This document shows, in pieces, positions 22,382 through 34,300 of a stretch of 64,000 bases of DNA (within the stretch, counting starts at the first letter, position 1; every line of letters starts with the position of its first letter). The translations under genes and the position numbers were made by a program. This DNA is from Mytilisepta virgata. Its lineage: Eukaryota > Mollusca > Bivalvia > Mytilida > Mytilidae. The stretch covers positions 93,827,539 through 93,891,538 of the forward strand of contig CM051519.1 of assembly GCA_028015205.1 (NCBI GenBank), written 5' to 3'. The notes under the pieces were generated by a model that worked only from the letters and a program-made list of their open reading frames with translations, ran no database searches and was not told where the DNA came from.

Positions 22382-25300
22382 GTAAATTCATAAAATTGGA
22401 AAGGCTGTTTTTAAAATTATAGAAATTAAAAATGTTTTGAAAGAGCTCGTGTTGCAATTAAACATATGGCAAAGACAGCTATCGATCGACTGAAAGCAAA
22501 TGACTTGAAAATTAAATGATAAAAGACTAAATGTTTTAGCTAACTATGTTCATGAGCACAAAAAAGTGGTGTAACCAGGTAATAGGGCTTCCTTCGTGTT
22601 CGATTGAAGTTATAGAACAGTAACATTGTTAATTTTAAGGAAATTATACAGTTTTAGGTTATTATCTTGAATAATATTATAGATAAAGACAAATTGTAAA
22701 GAGCAAAAATGTTCAACAAAATAAGATCTACAAATAAGTCAACTGGACCAAAATCATTGATTGACCCATTAAAGGAGTTTTTGCCCTTTAAAGACGTCAT
22801 ACGGCATAAACTTCCCTTTAAAGATCTTTTCATCTGAAACCACAGTGCCACTTGGGACCAAACTTTGGTGGAATAGTCCTTGGGGTGGGACCTCTCCCAA
22901 AAGTATGTCCAGCATCCCTGACTTCCAACCGACATGGCTGCTGTTACTAAAAATAGAAAAAAGGGGGGATTAATTTAAAAAATCTTCTTCTATGAAACAA
23001 CAAGGCCAATTGGAACCAAACTGGGCAGTAATAGTCCTTAGGAGGTTCTCTTTCAGAAATATGTCTGATGATCCGGACTGTTAACCAAAATGGCCAACAC
23101 AGTCGAACTTAGTTTAACATAGGGCCCTATGGGAAAATTCACAGAAAAATCTTCTTATCTGAAACAACTTGACAAATTGGAACCGACTGGGCAGCAATGG
23201 TCCTTAGCAGGTCCTCTTTCAGAATATGTCCGATTTCGTGGACTGTGAACCAAGATGGCCACCACAGCTGAGCTTTGTTTAACATGGGACCTATGGGAAA
23301 TTCACTCAAAAATCTTCTTGTCTGAAACCACAAAGTCAATTAGAACTAGACTTGGTAGCAATGGTCCTTAGATGGTCCTCTTTCAGAAATTCGTCCGATG
23401 ACCCGGACTGTCAACCAACAGACTTGGCAGCAATGGTCCTTAGGAGGTCCTCTTTCAGAAATGTGTCCAATTTCATGGACTGTGAACCAAGTAGGACCCT
23501 ATGGGAAATTTACTCAAAAATTTTCTTGTCTGAAACCACCCAGCTAGTTGGAACAAAACTTAGCAGTAATGGTCCTTAGATGGTTCTCTTTTAGAAATGT
23601 TTCCATTGACCTGGACTGTCAACCAAGATATCTGCCATAGCTGAACTTAGTTTAGCATGGAACCCTATAGAAAAACCAGCCAAATTGACTGTAACACTTA
23701 AATTTTTAGTCCTGCTCAAGGTGAAAAGTTAAATACAATGTACAGGTGAGCGATACAGGCTCTTGAGAGCCTCTAGGCCTAAATTAAAATATTGGTTGTT
23801 TGCTGTCAGTCGACCGACCCAAAAAAATTGTCGCGACCCAAATAATTTTATTGCCGTTTTTGAAAGCATTTTTTTTTATTCTGGAATTTTGCCGGTTGCG
23901 GTTTAGAATCAAGTGCTAATTTCCGGGTTACATGCGGTTTTGATTTCCGGTAGTACATTGAAATGTTTCGAAGGTATACAAGTTTAATATTAATTTTTCC
24001 AGAAAAAAAATAAAATAATTTACCTACCTACCCACATAAAAAATTCTGGGTAGGAGAATGGCAAACAAACAATATTTTAGTTTAGGCCCTAGTTTAATTC
24101 TATATTAGATGGCAGCTTATTCTTAAATGTCTTAACATTGTCATGAAGATTACTACTCCATTCCAACCCTCTGAAATATTTTTTTTAAGGGGCAGGTACT
24201 TAAGACTTAGTAGTAAACACTTTTAACCTACTGAGCTAAAAACGATCTCCCATAAAACAGCATGTTAAAACCACACTGCAAGATAAATTAGTATAATGCA
24301 GCAATAAACAATATGTATTGGGAGTTATATGATGTATTCTTAAATCCCGTTACCTGTAGTTAGAAATAAGGGGAGGTAATAAATATTGATTGGAAAGTGG
24401 TCAGTTGAACAAATAAACTGGTGAAAGTCCATGTTCTATATTCTTTCAAAATATCTTGCCAGCATGAAAATTTTTAATCATTTGTTGCAAGAAAGGTTTT
24501 GTGATTCTAAGTTGCCTTCAAAGATCTTGAGTTATCTTTTAGATATTCCAGCCTTCACACTGTATGTTTTGCTTGTAATAAAACTCAAACTTAAAAATGG
24601 AAAACATTTACATGTGTATGAGTATTTGATTATAGGGACTAAAAAATACTGCCAAAGCTAATTTTGGAGGTGGAAACACAAGATGGGAAGAAAAAAGTTT
24701 AGGAAGCTATGCAACAAGGTATGTTTGTTTTTTTAACACCCCCCCCCCCCTTATATTGACAGCTCATGTACTGTTATCATGACAAGGGATACTAAAAAAA
24801 GGTCATTATGTTTTTTACTGTATGTACTGATACTCATCAGTTTTCAAAACTTATTTGGCAACACTGAAAAAGTATCAACAATATTAATAAATAATTTTGT
24901 AAAATGGCAAGTTAGGAAGTTAATTTAGATATTTAAACAATTAGACACTTTTGCACAATTATCTACATTTGTATGACCTAATGGAAATCACCTATATGTA
25001 CCATATATGAAAGACAAGAATTGTGGAAAAAAACAATGATTAAAATGTCAAATGAAAAGCCAAAAACCATCTGAAGACTGAAAAATGAACAGCAAAAAAA
25101 ACATCTACATGTAAGTACTGAAAAATGAAAAGGCAAAAACCATTTAAAGACTGAAAAATGAAAAGCCAAAAACCATATAAAAACTGAAAAATGAAAAGCC
25201 AAAAACCATCTAAGGATGGTTTAAATGAAAATCAAAAAACCATCTAAGGACAGAAAACTGAACAACAAAAAAGAAAACATCTAAATACTGAAAAAAGAAA

Positions 25301-28300
25301 AGGCAAAAAAACATTTAAAGACTGAAAAATGAAAAGCCAAAATCCATTTAAGGACAAAAATTAAAATCCAAAAACAATTTAAGGACAGAAAATGATAAGC
25401 CAAAAACCATCTAAAGACTGAAAAATGAAAAGGCAAAAACCATCTAAGGACTGAAAAATGAAGAGCCAAAAAATAAGGGCAGAGATATGAAATCACACAT
25501 TGTTGTATATTAGCATATGAAAAAAAATATTGTAGTAATGTATATTCTAAAAAAACCTTCATGTAAACAAACAAAATTTGAGCCAAGAAATGTTTTTATG
25601 GTTCTAGATATTAGTCAGTGAAAAATAAACAAAATGTGTAATAATTCAGTCCCTTTGCTTTATAATTTTATATGCAGTGAGACTAGACTTGTAGAGATAG
25701 TTGAAAATTTATGTTCTAAAGACACAAAAGAGGTAATTCAGTCTAAAGATGTATGGATTCTAGTTTAATAGTTTATAAACAAAATTATTATAGCCGAGTC
25801 AGTTCAAATTTGGTAATTTGCTATTTAACAGTCTGGTGTGTTAAGGGTAGTATTTTTGAAAATTTATACCAAAGTGACATGATTGGTCAAAATCAAATAT
25901 CATGAAGAACAAGTGAGAACTGTAACAATAAACTGTAAATTTAAATAGACTGAATGACAATACAACAAGAACATATTTAAAAATGAATAGCATACATCAA
26001 AAGAAAGTATGGCAGATGGATACAAAGACTGATAACAACCCTAACCTTTCTTCAGAAGTGTATGGATAAAAATGAAAGGATATGTGGTATACATCGACAA
26101 GACAAAATCTAATTAGATTTTAATATGGCAATAGATTTAGGTTTTTTAATGGATTTTCAACCATTTACATTTCAGTTTTGGTGTGCATGTTAACTTTGAT
26201 ACTACTGAAATACCTTTAATAGCGAGCGCAGCAAGCATATGCATTTTCTACGTATGGGTCATTTAGAAAAGTTTTTATTTAATGGGGGCAGACATATTGT
26301 GCTACATACTAAGGCTAGAAAAAGTTTATTTGCCGGAAACTGAAGTACGGGAAATAAATTGCTTCAAATTATAATTTTAGAATCAGAATCGTGATACCGG
26401 AAATGAGTTTCTGGAAAGGGCTATTGCTTTCCTCGCATCATTGGCCACACCAACTGCATATTATTATGCATTCATCAGAATACTATACAGTTATGGAACT
26501 AACTAAGTTTGTTGCCATTACATGTTGGTATCAGAAACTAATGTCAGAATTCAAAAGAAAAAATCATATCAGCCTTATAATTAATACCTATGATGAGGTG
26601 AAATGATGATAATTATTTTTTTTATATATTTAAAATCCAGTGTGTTTAAAAATATAACACAACATGATTTGGGGAAAATACATCATTGAACTTTGTCATT
26701 TGTAAATATCTGTTTCTTGACATCAAATTTTTGTTGGAATTGTACCAAATGGAACGTCATCAATTTTTTAGTGCCATTCCATGGTAGAAGAGTACGAAGA
26801 ATTGGTGGAAAAATTTTGGTTCAATTTTTTTGCAAAGAAAAAAGATACAGATTTTTTTAAATGGTTATGTATAGAGAATATCAAAGGTGAGAATATTTGA
26901 AGATTCTTACTTTGAGAACGCTTTACTTTGGGATGGATGGATGGATGAATTATTGTTTAACATCCAGTGGCAACCAGGTGCATATCAGGACGAGAACATG
27001 TTGTTATGATAATGAATATGATCCTTGCTTTGTACTAGACCGACGCGCTAAGTCGGATTTTTAATGTGCTAGCTCACCTCACTCGGACACATTATACTGA
27101 CTCCGAGCCGACCAGTCTTTGCTCTTACTCCTAGATGCCGCGTGCTTGGCGGAGAAGCAGCAAATACCAATTTTAATGTCTTTGGTTTGACCCGGACGGG
27201 GATCGAACCCGCGACCTTCCGCACTCGTTGCGAGCATGAGACCACCAAGGCGGTCCTTTACTTTGGGATTTCTTTAGTCAATATAGAAAAAATATCAATT
27301 GTCTAATTTCTTTTTTTAACTCAAGGCATAGACTTTCAGATACTGAAATCATAATTAAGAACTGTGAAGTAAAGCTAAGTAAGGAACCCACAAATATGTT
27401 TTTTTCCTGTCCATAAAAATTTGTGTCCAGAAAAGATAACTTCATTGTATAGCGTATAAGATTTGGAAAATTATGAAGCAATGAATTTTTGTTTTAACCC
27501 AATGATAACTATCTTTGGGTCTTTTTAGAGCAAAAAATTCAAATACTGTCAGATAATTTCTTAAATGTAGCGTATGATTAAAATTAAAAGCTTTTTATGT
27601 GTACGAGGAATGAAGAACCAAATTAATTTGGATGTTTTTTTTTTATGTGAGTCTGAAATGAATAGGTTTTTTGGTTTAATGAATCTTTTTTAAATTTTAG
27701 TATGTTGTCCAAACAATACATTTGGGCCAACATGTAAACAGTGTCCAGGGGAAACAGATAGACCTTGCAAGGCCAATGGAAAATGTGATGTAAGTAAATA
27801 CATTGTATATTCAATAATACATGTAGTATGGTTCTTGTTAAAATAAACCTAAAAAAAGCCTGTTTTAATTTTTGGGATGTTTGTCTTGTTAAATTTGTGT
27901 ATAAAGAGAGCAGAACATTAATTTCTGAACTGCCATATTGTTAATATTTTTACAGGGAGAAGGAACTAGGGAAGGTACAGGAAAATGTAATTGTGATAAT
28001 GGTTACCATGGTGATTTATGTGATGAGTGTAAAGATGGATATTTTGAAGAAAGTAAAAATGATACACATACCACATGTACAGGTAGGCAGTCAACATCAC
28101 ATTAAACTTTGCAGATTTTACTATTTCTGAGTGAGAAATTTATTTTTATAATACTGGATTTATACAAAAAAACGAATAAAATTCTATTGTTGTTCTTCAT
28201 CTTACAGCAATAAAACTCATTGTCTGTTTGGTTCAGTTTGTTGACCAGTTAGGTAACACATGTCATTTTGGATAAATGCTGAATATGTTTTATATCAGAC

Positions 28301-31300
28301 ATTTATGGAAAATTATCAGCAAATCATGAAATTAAATTTTCAGGATAAAATCTGTTACAGAAAACAAGACAATTTAGTTGACATGTTAAAAGTTACAATT
28401 AAGGTCTCTGCATTGTTGAACTGCATAAATAATTTCCAACAAGTTTAGAGAGTTGATACATGAATATTATTGCACAAACAAAAACTTCACAACTGTAAGA
28501 ATAACATGAAACACTGTGAACTGGGAAATTTGACACCATCAGTTATTTTCTGTATTTTGCATTAATAGATGAGACATGAAAATAAAATTCCTGCACATGT
28601 TTAAAGACAAAGTCTGTGGAGATTTTGACTGATATATGTCAAAATATACATTTGTAAGCAGACCAAAGCTCTCAGGCTGATATCATGGCCTAGGGCTGAT
28701 AAAGCATTTGCCATGTAGTAATCTGTATATATTTCAGCTTGTCATGCATCATGTAAGTTGACATGTTGGGAAGCAGGCCCAAAAGGATGTGATGAATGTA
28801 AGAAAGGCTGGGAGCAGAGTGAGGAAGATGGATGCAAAGGTAGATAACTCCTTTAAATTGTGAAAGGTTTTTAGCAAGTCAGCTGTTGATATCACTTGGG
28901 TCCAAAGACTAAATGATTCTTAGGGGTTGCATCTCAAAGTCAAAGTGTGTTTGGCTCTTGATCCCAGACCAATATGGCTATTGTTACTAGAATTTAAAAA
29001 AATCACCAAAAACCTTTTAAGAAATTAATGATTGATTTTGAAAATTTTGTCTGGTTTGCTCAGTTCGTATGTCAGCATCTCCATTTTGACTAAAATTAGC
29101 AAGTTCAACAAAAATATGAGCTTAATAAGACAAATCAAATGAAAGGTTTTAAGAGTGTTGAATTATCTGTGGTGGCTATGAAAATTTTTATTGTGATTAC
29201 TTGAAACTTGATATTTCCATTCATAATACCATTTACTTTTGGACATCTTTTATTTTTCATGCCCCACCTAAGGGGGGACTGCGACATTAAATTTTAACAA
29301 TTGTGTGTACTTAGTATCTTTGTATTTAAGTACTGAAATTTGTTGGATTTCATCAAAATCATTTCAAATATTGTTAGAGACCACTAAATACTAAATAATT
29401 TGAAAATTGGAAATATTTATTGCTAGGAATCATTATCACAGATTGAGATCAAATTTGAGGTATTTCACTATTGTCATATCTAAGTTTATATGCCCCCTTG
29501 TAATGTAGAAAATAGCCAGAATTGACATTTCCATTCAGTAACTTTAGTAACATTTCAAATTTTGATATATTGTTAGGGACCACTTAATACAAATTGTGTT
29601 CAATTTTATCATATTTAAATTTTGTATTTTATGAGCGGTTTCCCTTTTTAAGATGGAAAATAGCCAAAGGTGAGGTTTCTGTTCAATGAATTGAGTTTTT
29701 TGTTTGTTTCCCTGAATTATTTAAAATTTGGAAATGTTCTTTTGAGTTGGTATTTGACATATTTCATTTTTACCTTTTTCCAGTTATACCCCTTTACCTA
29801 ATTTGATATGAGCAGTAATTACATCTATATAGTGTTTATAGCTAGTGATTTGGCGTCTGTGTCCAATGAACACATTCTGACTTTATTTTCTACAGAACAT
29901 TTTATTTATAGATATTAATGAATGTGAGACTGAAGAAGCTGTTTGTCAACACGGAAAATATTGTACTAATAATGATGGATCATATGCATGTAATGGTAAG
30001 TTAGATTAACTGTATTACTGTACTGGTAAAGTCATGTTACCGGTAGGTTACATGTATTACTGTACTGCTAAAGTCATGTTACCGGTAGGTTACATGTATT
30101 ACTGTACTGGTAAAGTCATGTTACCGGTAGGTTACATGTATTACTCTACTGGTAAAGTCATGTTTATACTATACTGTTAAGTAAAGTTACCAGTGTTACA
30201 TACTATACTATACAGGATTGACTGTAATATCTGCAAAAGAATACCAAAGCCACAAAACAATGGGAAAAGTCTGTAAAATCAAAGAAAAAGACAAGATCAT
30301 GAAAATGGAGCACAAAAAAAAATGCCACAATGATAAACGTGTAACTAAAGGAATAAAAAACATACAACAAACCGAAGAAATAAGATTGCTACACGTAGCC
30401 ATATGTCCCCCGCTGCAGAGAAAAGTCGAAGCTCCACAAAATGTGTATTATTGAAATGGTGGCACAGTATGGATGTCAACAAATAATAAAAACAATTAAA
30501 GTACAATAAAAATTTGCGTCCACAAAGTGTTCCTGTAGTGTCACATGCACAAAAACATTAAAGTCCCATAACTCCCATAAAATTTGTCGAATCACAATTG
30601 CGGTGTGGTAGAATCAAGTACATGTGGTGACTAACAATCCTACAAAATTTAAACAAAATCCAATCAGGGGTCTCATAGGAGTTGTGCTGACAAAGTGTTA
30701 CTATAGTGTCAAATTCAGATAAAAGTTAAAGTCCCATAACTCCTGTAAAATTTGTCGAGTCAAAATGGCGGTGCAATAGGATCAAGAAAAAAAAAGGTGA
30801 ATAACAATCCTACAAAATTTGAACGATATCCAATCAGCGGTCTCAGAGGAGTTGCGCAGACAAATAACTGTGATGGACAGACGTATGCTGACAAATAATT
30901 GTGATGGACAGACGGATGGACGCAGAAAATTACTAGGTCCCTCCATCGCGCTATGGCAGGGGACAAAAATAGAACAAAACAGCATAGAAACCAAAGCACT
31001 AGCAATGTGAACTCCTACTAAAAACCAAGAATGACAGGTGCTCCAGAAGGGTAAGCATGTCCTACTCCGTTAACTGAACCCATCACTTTGCCATTGAAGT
31101 GTCAAGTCAGGTGAGGTGTCAATTTTAGGACTTTAAATCTAACTGAAGATATCTAGTCTCATACGTAATTATTTTTTAGTGTATGAAGAAATAACCTCAA
31201 CCAAATGGTTCATGCTAAATAATCTGTATAGCGGGTTATTTTAAAGTGTGCAACCATGCATTGAGGTTATTTTAAATTACAGTCAATCGTTATAATTAAC

Positions 31301-34300
31301 AGTTGTTTTAATGTCTAAAAGGCAATGATTTCCCTTTCTGATGTCAAAGTAGAAAAGAAAAATTAAGTCATATGACAGAGAAAAAAAAGGTAGCCAATCG
31401 AATGACATGTTAAATTCAATATTATGTTATTAATGCCATAAAATGAACAATTAATGAAATAATGAAAATAGTTTGTTTAGTTTAGTTGGGGTTTTATGCC
31501 GTTTTCAGCACATTTGGCTATTTTGTTGCAGCCAGTTTTTATTGGTGGAGGAAGCCAGAGTACCCGGAGAGATCACCGACCTTCGGTAGGAAAATTGGCA
31601 ATCCTTGTCAATTTAGATCAGAGTGGAACACACCCTGCCACGGGCGAGATTCAAACTCACAACCTCAGTGAATAATGAAAATATAGAAGTATTATTAAAT
31701 GTGTCAAAATTGGTTTTATTGACTATTTATTGTATTTCTGCTATGTGGTCTGTGTTGTAGTGGCCCCTGACTGCATTTTTTATGTAATTTCACGTGGTTT
31801 AAATGCATTCCTACAGAAGGAATAAATTCTATGTTCTATGCTTGGTTCAGATTGCAGGATGAATATATTTTTCAGGATGTCATAAGGCTTGTGATGGATG
31901 TACTTCCTATGGTATTGATAAATGTGATAAATGTGTAGAAGGATACACAATGGAGGAAAATTCTTGTAAAGGTATTAAAATAGGCAGAAATAATGAAAAG
32001 ACTAAAAATCAACAAAAAATTAGAGAACTGTCCTGTCTTGTGAATCTGTTATGTTGGTTGAAGTGTCATATCAAATGATTTCTTTGTAAAGCCAAGGACT
32101 TTTCTACTCACAATTTCAGGCCCAATATCAGCGTTATTCCCAATGCAAAAAGGATGCTTTTTCCAGGTTTTGGACAAATTTTCCCAAACAAGAATGACTG
32201 ACAGAAATAATGCTGTTGTTGTTTAATTTCTTGTAATCAACATTTTGTGGATTCATTATAATTTACTGCACTACAATCCAGTATCAGTTTGTTATGTTTT
32301 TGTGAATGCTAAAGAACAGACATACAGTTGTGTGTGTGTGTGGTTTGGGGGGGTTGGATGGCTCCAACCCTTTCTGAAGGAAATCTGGTATTCAGACAGT
32401 GTTTTGTTTTTCATTTCAGATGTAGATGAATGCTTGTTAGAGGATATATGTGAAGATGAAAATAAAAATTGTTTCAATAAAGATGGTAGTTATGAATGTA
32501 AATGTAAAGATGGATATATAGAGGAAAAAAACATATGTATACCAAAACCAAAAGGTAGGTGTGTTTGATAAAAATAGTGTGGTGTGTGTGTATGGGACCT
32601 GTGTGTAGAAATCTAGTCAATGCACAGGGGCAAAGGTTCATTTAATTCACCAATAGATTCTGTGTTTTTTCAGTCAGTTTAGAACTTCAAAACATGAATT
32701 GTGACTGGATTCCTATATTTTTATCTGGATATACCATTACATGACTGATAAGTTTGAAAATGAGCACATGTAAACCTGTAGATTTAAATTTTGCAATTTT
32801 TGGATAATTAAATTAGAAAATTGTTCTGACCTATGTAGTGTAACAGGTATGCCTGATATAACTGTTGTAGGTGAGATTACACTATTAATCAAAGTGTGTG
32901 ACATCTCTGATATTTTTTTCAGTTTATAACTTACCATATCTTCTCTTTATAAGTTTTTTTTCTAGTCATTAGAATAATTTTTGTTGCTATTGTTTCTAAT
33001 ATGACAAACTGTTCTATCATCTTTGTCATCCTTCTGTCCTGTCATCTTTGTCAGCCTTCTGTTCTGTCATCTTTGTCATCCTTCTGTTCTATCATCTTTG
33101 TCATCCTTCTGTCCTGTCATCTTTGTCATCCTTCTGTTCTATCATCTTTGTTATCCTTCTGTTCTATCGTCTTTGTCATCCTTCTGTCCTGTCATCTTTT
33201 TCATCCTTCTGTTCTATCATCTTTATCATCCTTCTGTTCTATCATCTTTATCATCCTTCTGTTCTATCATCTTTGTCATCCTTCTGTTCTATTGTCTTTA
33301 TCATCCTTCTGTCCTGTCATCTTTGTCATCCTTCTGTTCTATGATCTTTCTGTATTGAAACTGTATTGATGGTTACGGGAAAACTCATAATTAACCAATT
33401 AGAAGAAAAAGTGTTTAATATTAATATGAAACTAGAAATTTAAATTTTTCATCAAATAATTTAAAAATGTATCTGCCAGTGGTTATTTTGCAAGGTGAGT
33501 GATTAAGGCTCCTATGAGCCTTTACTTTTACGTAATAATTTATATTAAAAATGGTTTCTGGCAGCCAAACCCGAAAAAAATATGGCTTACTTGACAAAAA
33601 AAAGAAAATTCAATAAAAAAATAGATTATGTATGAAACAAAGGTATGTTCCTAATAAGTAACTTTGTTTTCGTGTTGAGGTCATGATTGTTTTCATGATA
33701 AGGTTTATAGATATACAAAAACTTTCTTACTGTGAACTGTATTTTTATTGACATTCTATCCAGTCTTGTTGTTAATGCCACTTGAATTGCTAAAATAGCA
33801 AAATTCTGAAAGATATTTCTATAATATGTGTGTATCTCCTCTCATTGTATTGTGTTATACCTTGGTAGAATCTCGGTAGAATGTGTATTGTGTTATACCT
33901 TGGTAGAATCCCGGTAGAATGTGTATTGTGTTATACCTTGGTAGAATCCCGGTAGAATGTTTGCAAGGTTGCTTACATTATGATTTGTGTGCAGTATACT
34001 GATGAATAAGACTTATATTTATGTACCACCTAGGTGGTCTCTTGGTAGCGTGTTCACCTGGAGTGTGAAGGTTGCGTGTTAGATCCACGGCCAGGTCAAA
34101 CCAAAGACATTTAAATTGGTATTTGCTGCTTCTCCGCCAAAGACATGGCATCTAGGAGTAAGAGCAAAGATCGACTGGTCGGCTTGGGAGTCGGTATAAG
34201 GTTCTGAGTGTGGTGATATTTCTTCCTGCGGACAGTTACCTTGTGAGCTAGCACATTGAAAATCCACCTCAGCTTGTCAGTCTAGTACGATTCAGGGATC

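Noticed and set aside
25281..25586. 101-aa antisense ORF rich in Phe/Leu (AFHFSVF repeats)
   Set aside because: Antisense translation of the 33-bp minisatellite in CRELD intron 2.
30760..31010. ORFs on both strands around 30.8-31.0 kb
   Set aside because: They overlap each other and lie in a ~180-bp tandem duplication within CRELD intron 8; no motif or splice support.
33001..33369. Three overlapping + strand ORFs of about 100-120 aa rich in Ser, Leu and Cys
   Set aside because: They are the three frames of the 25-bp pyrimidine-rich minisatellite.
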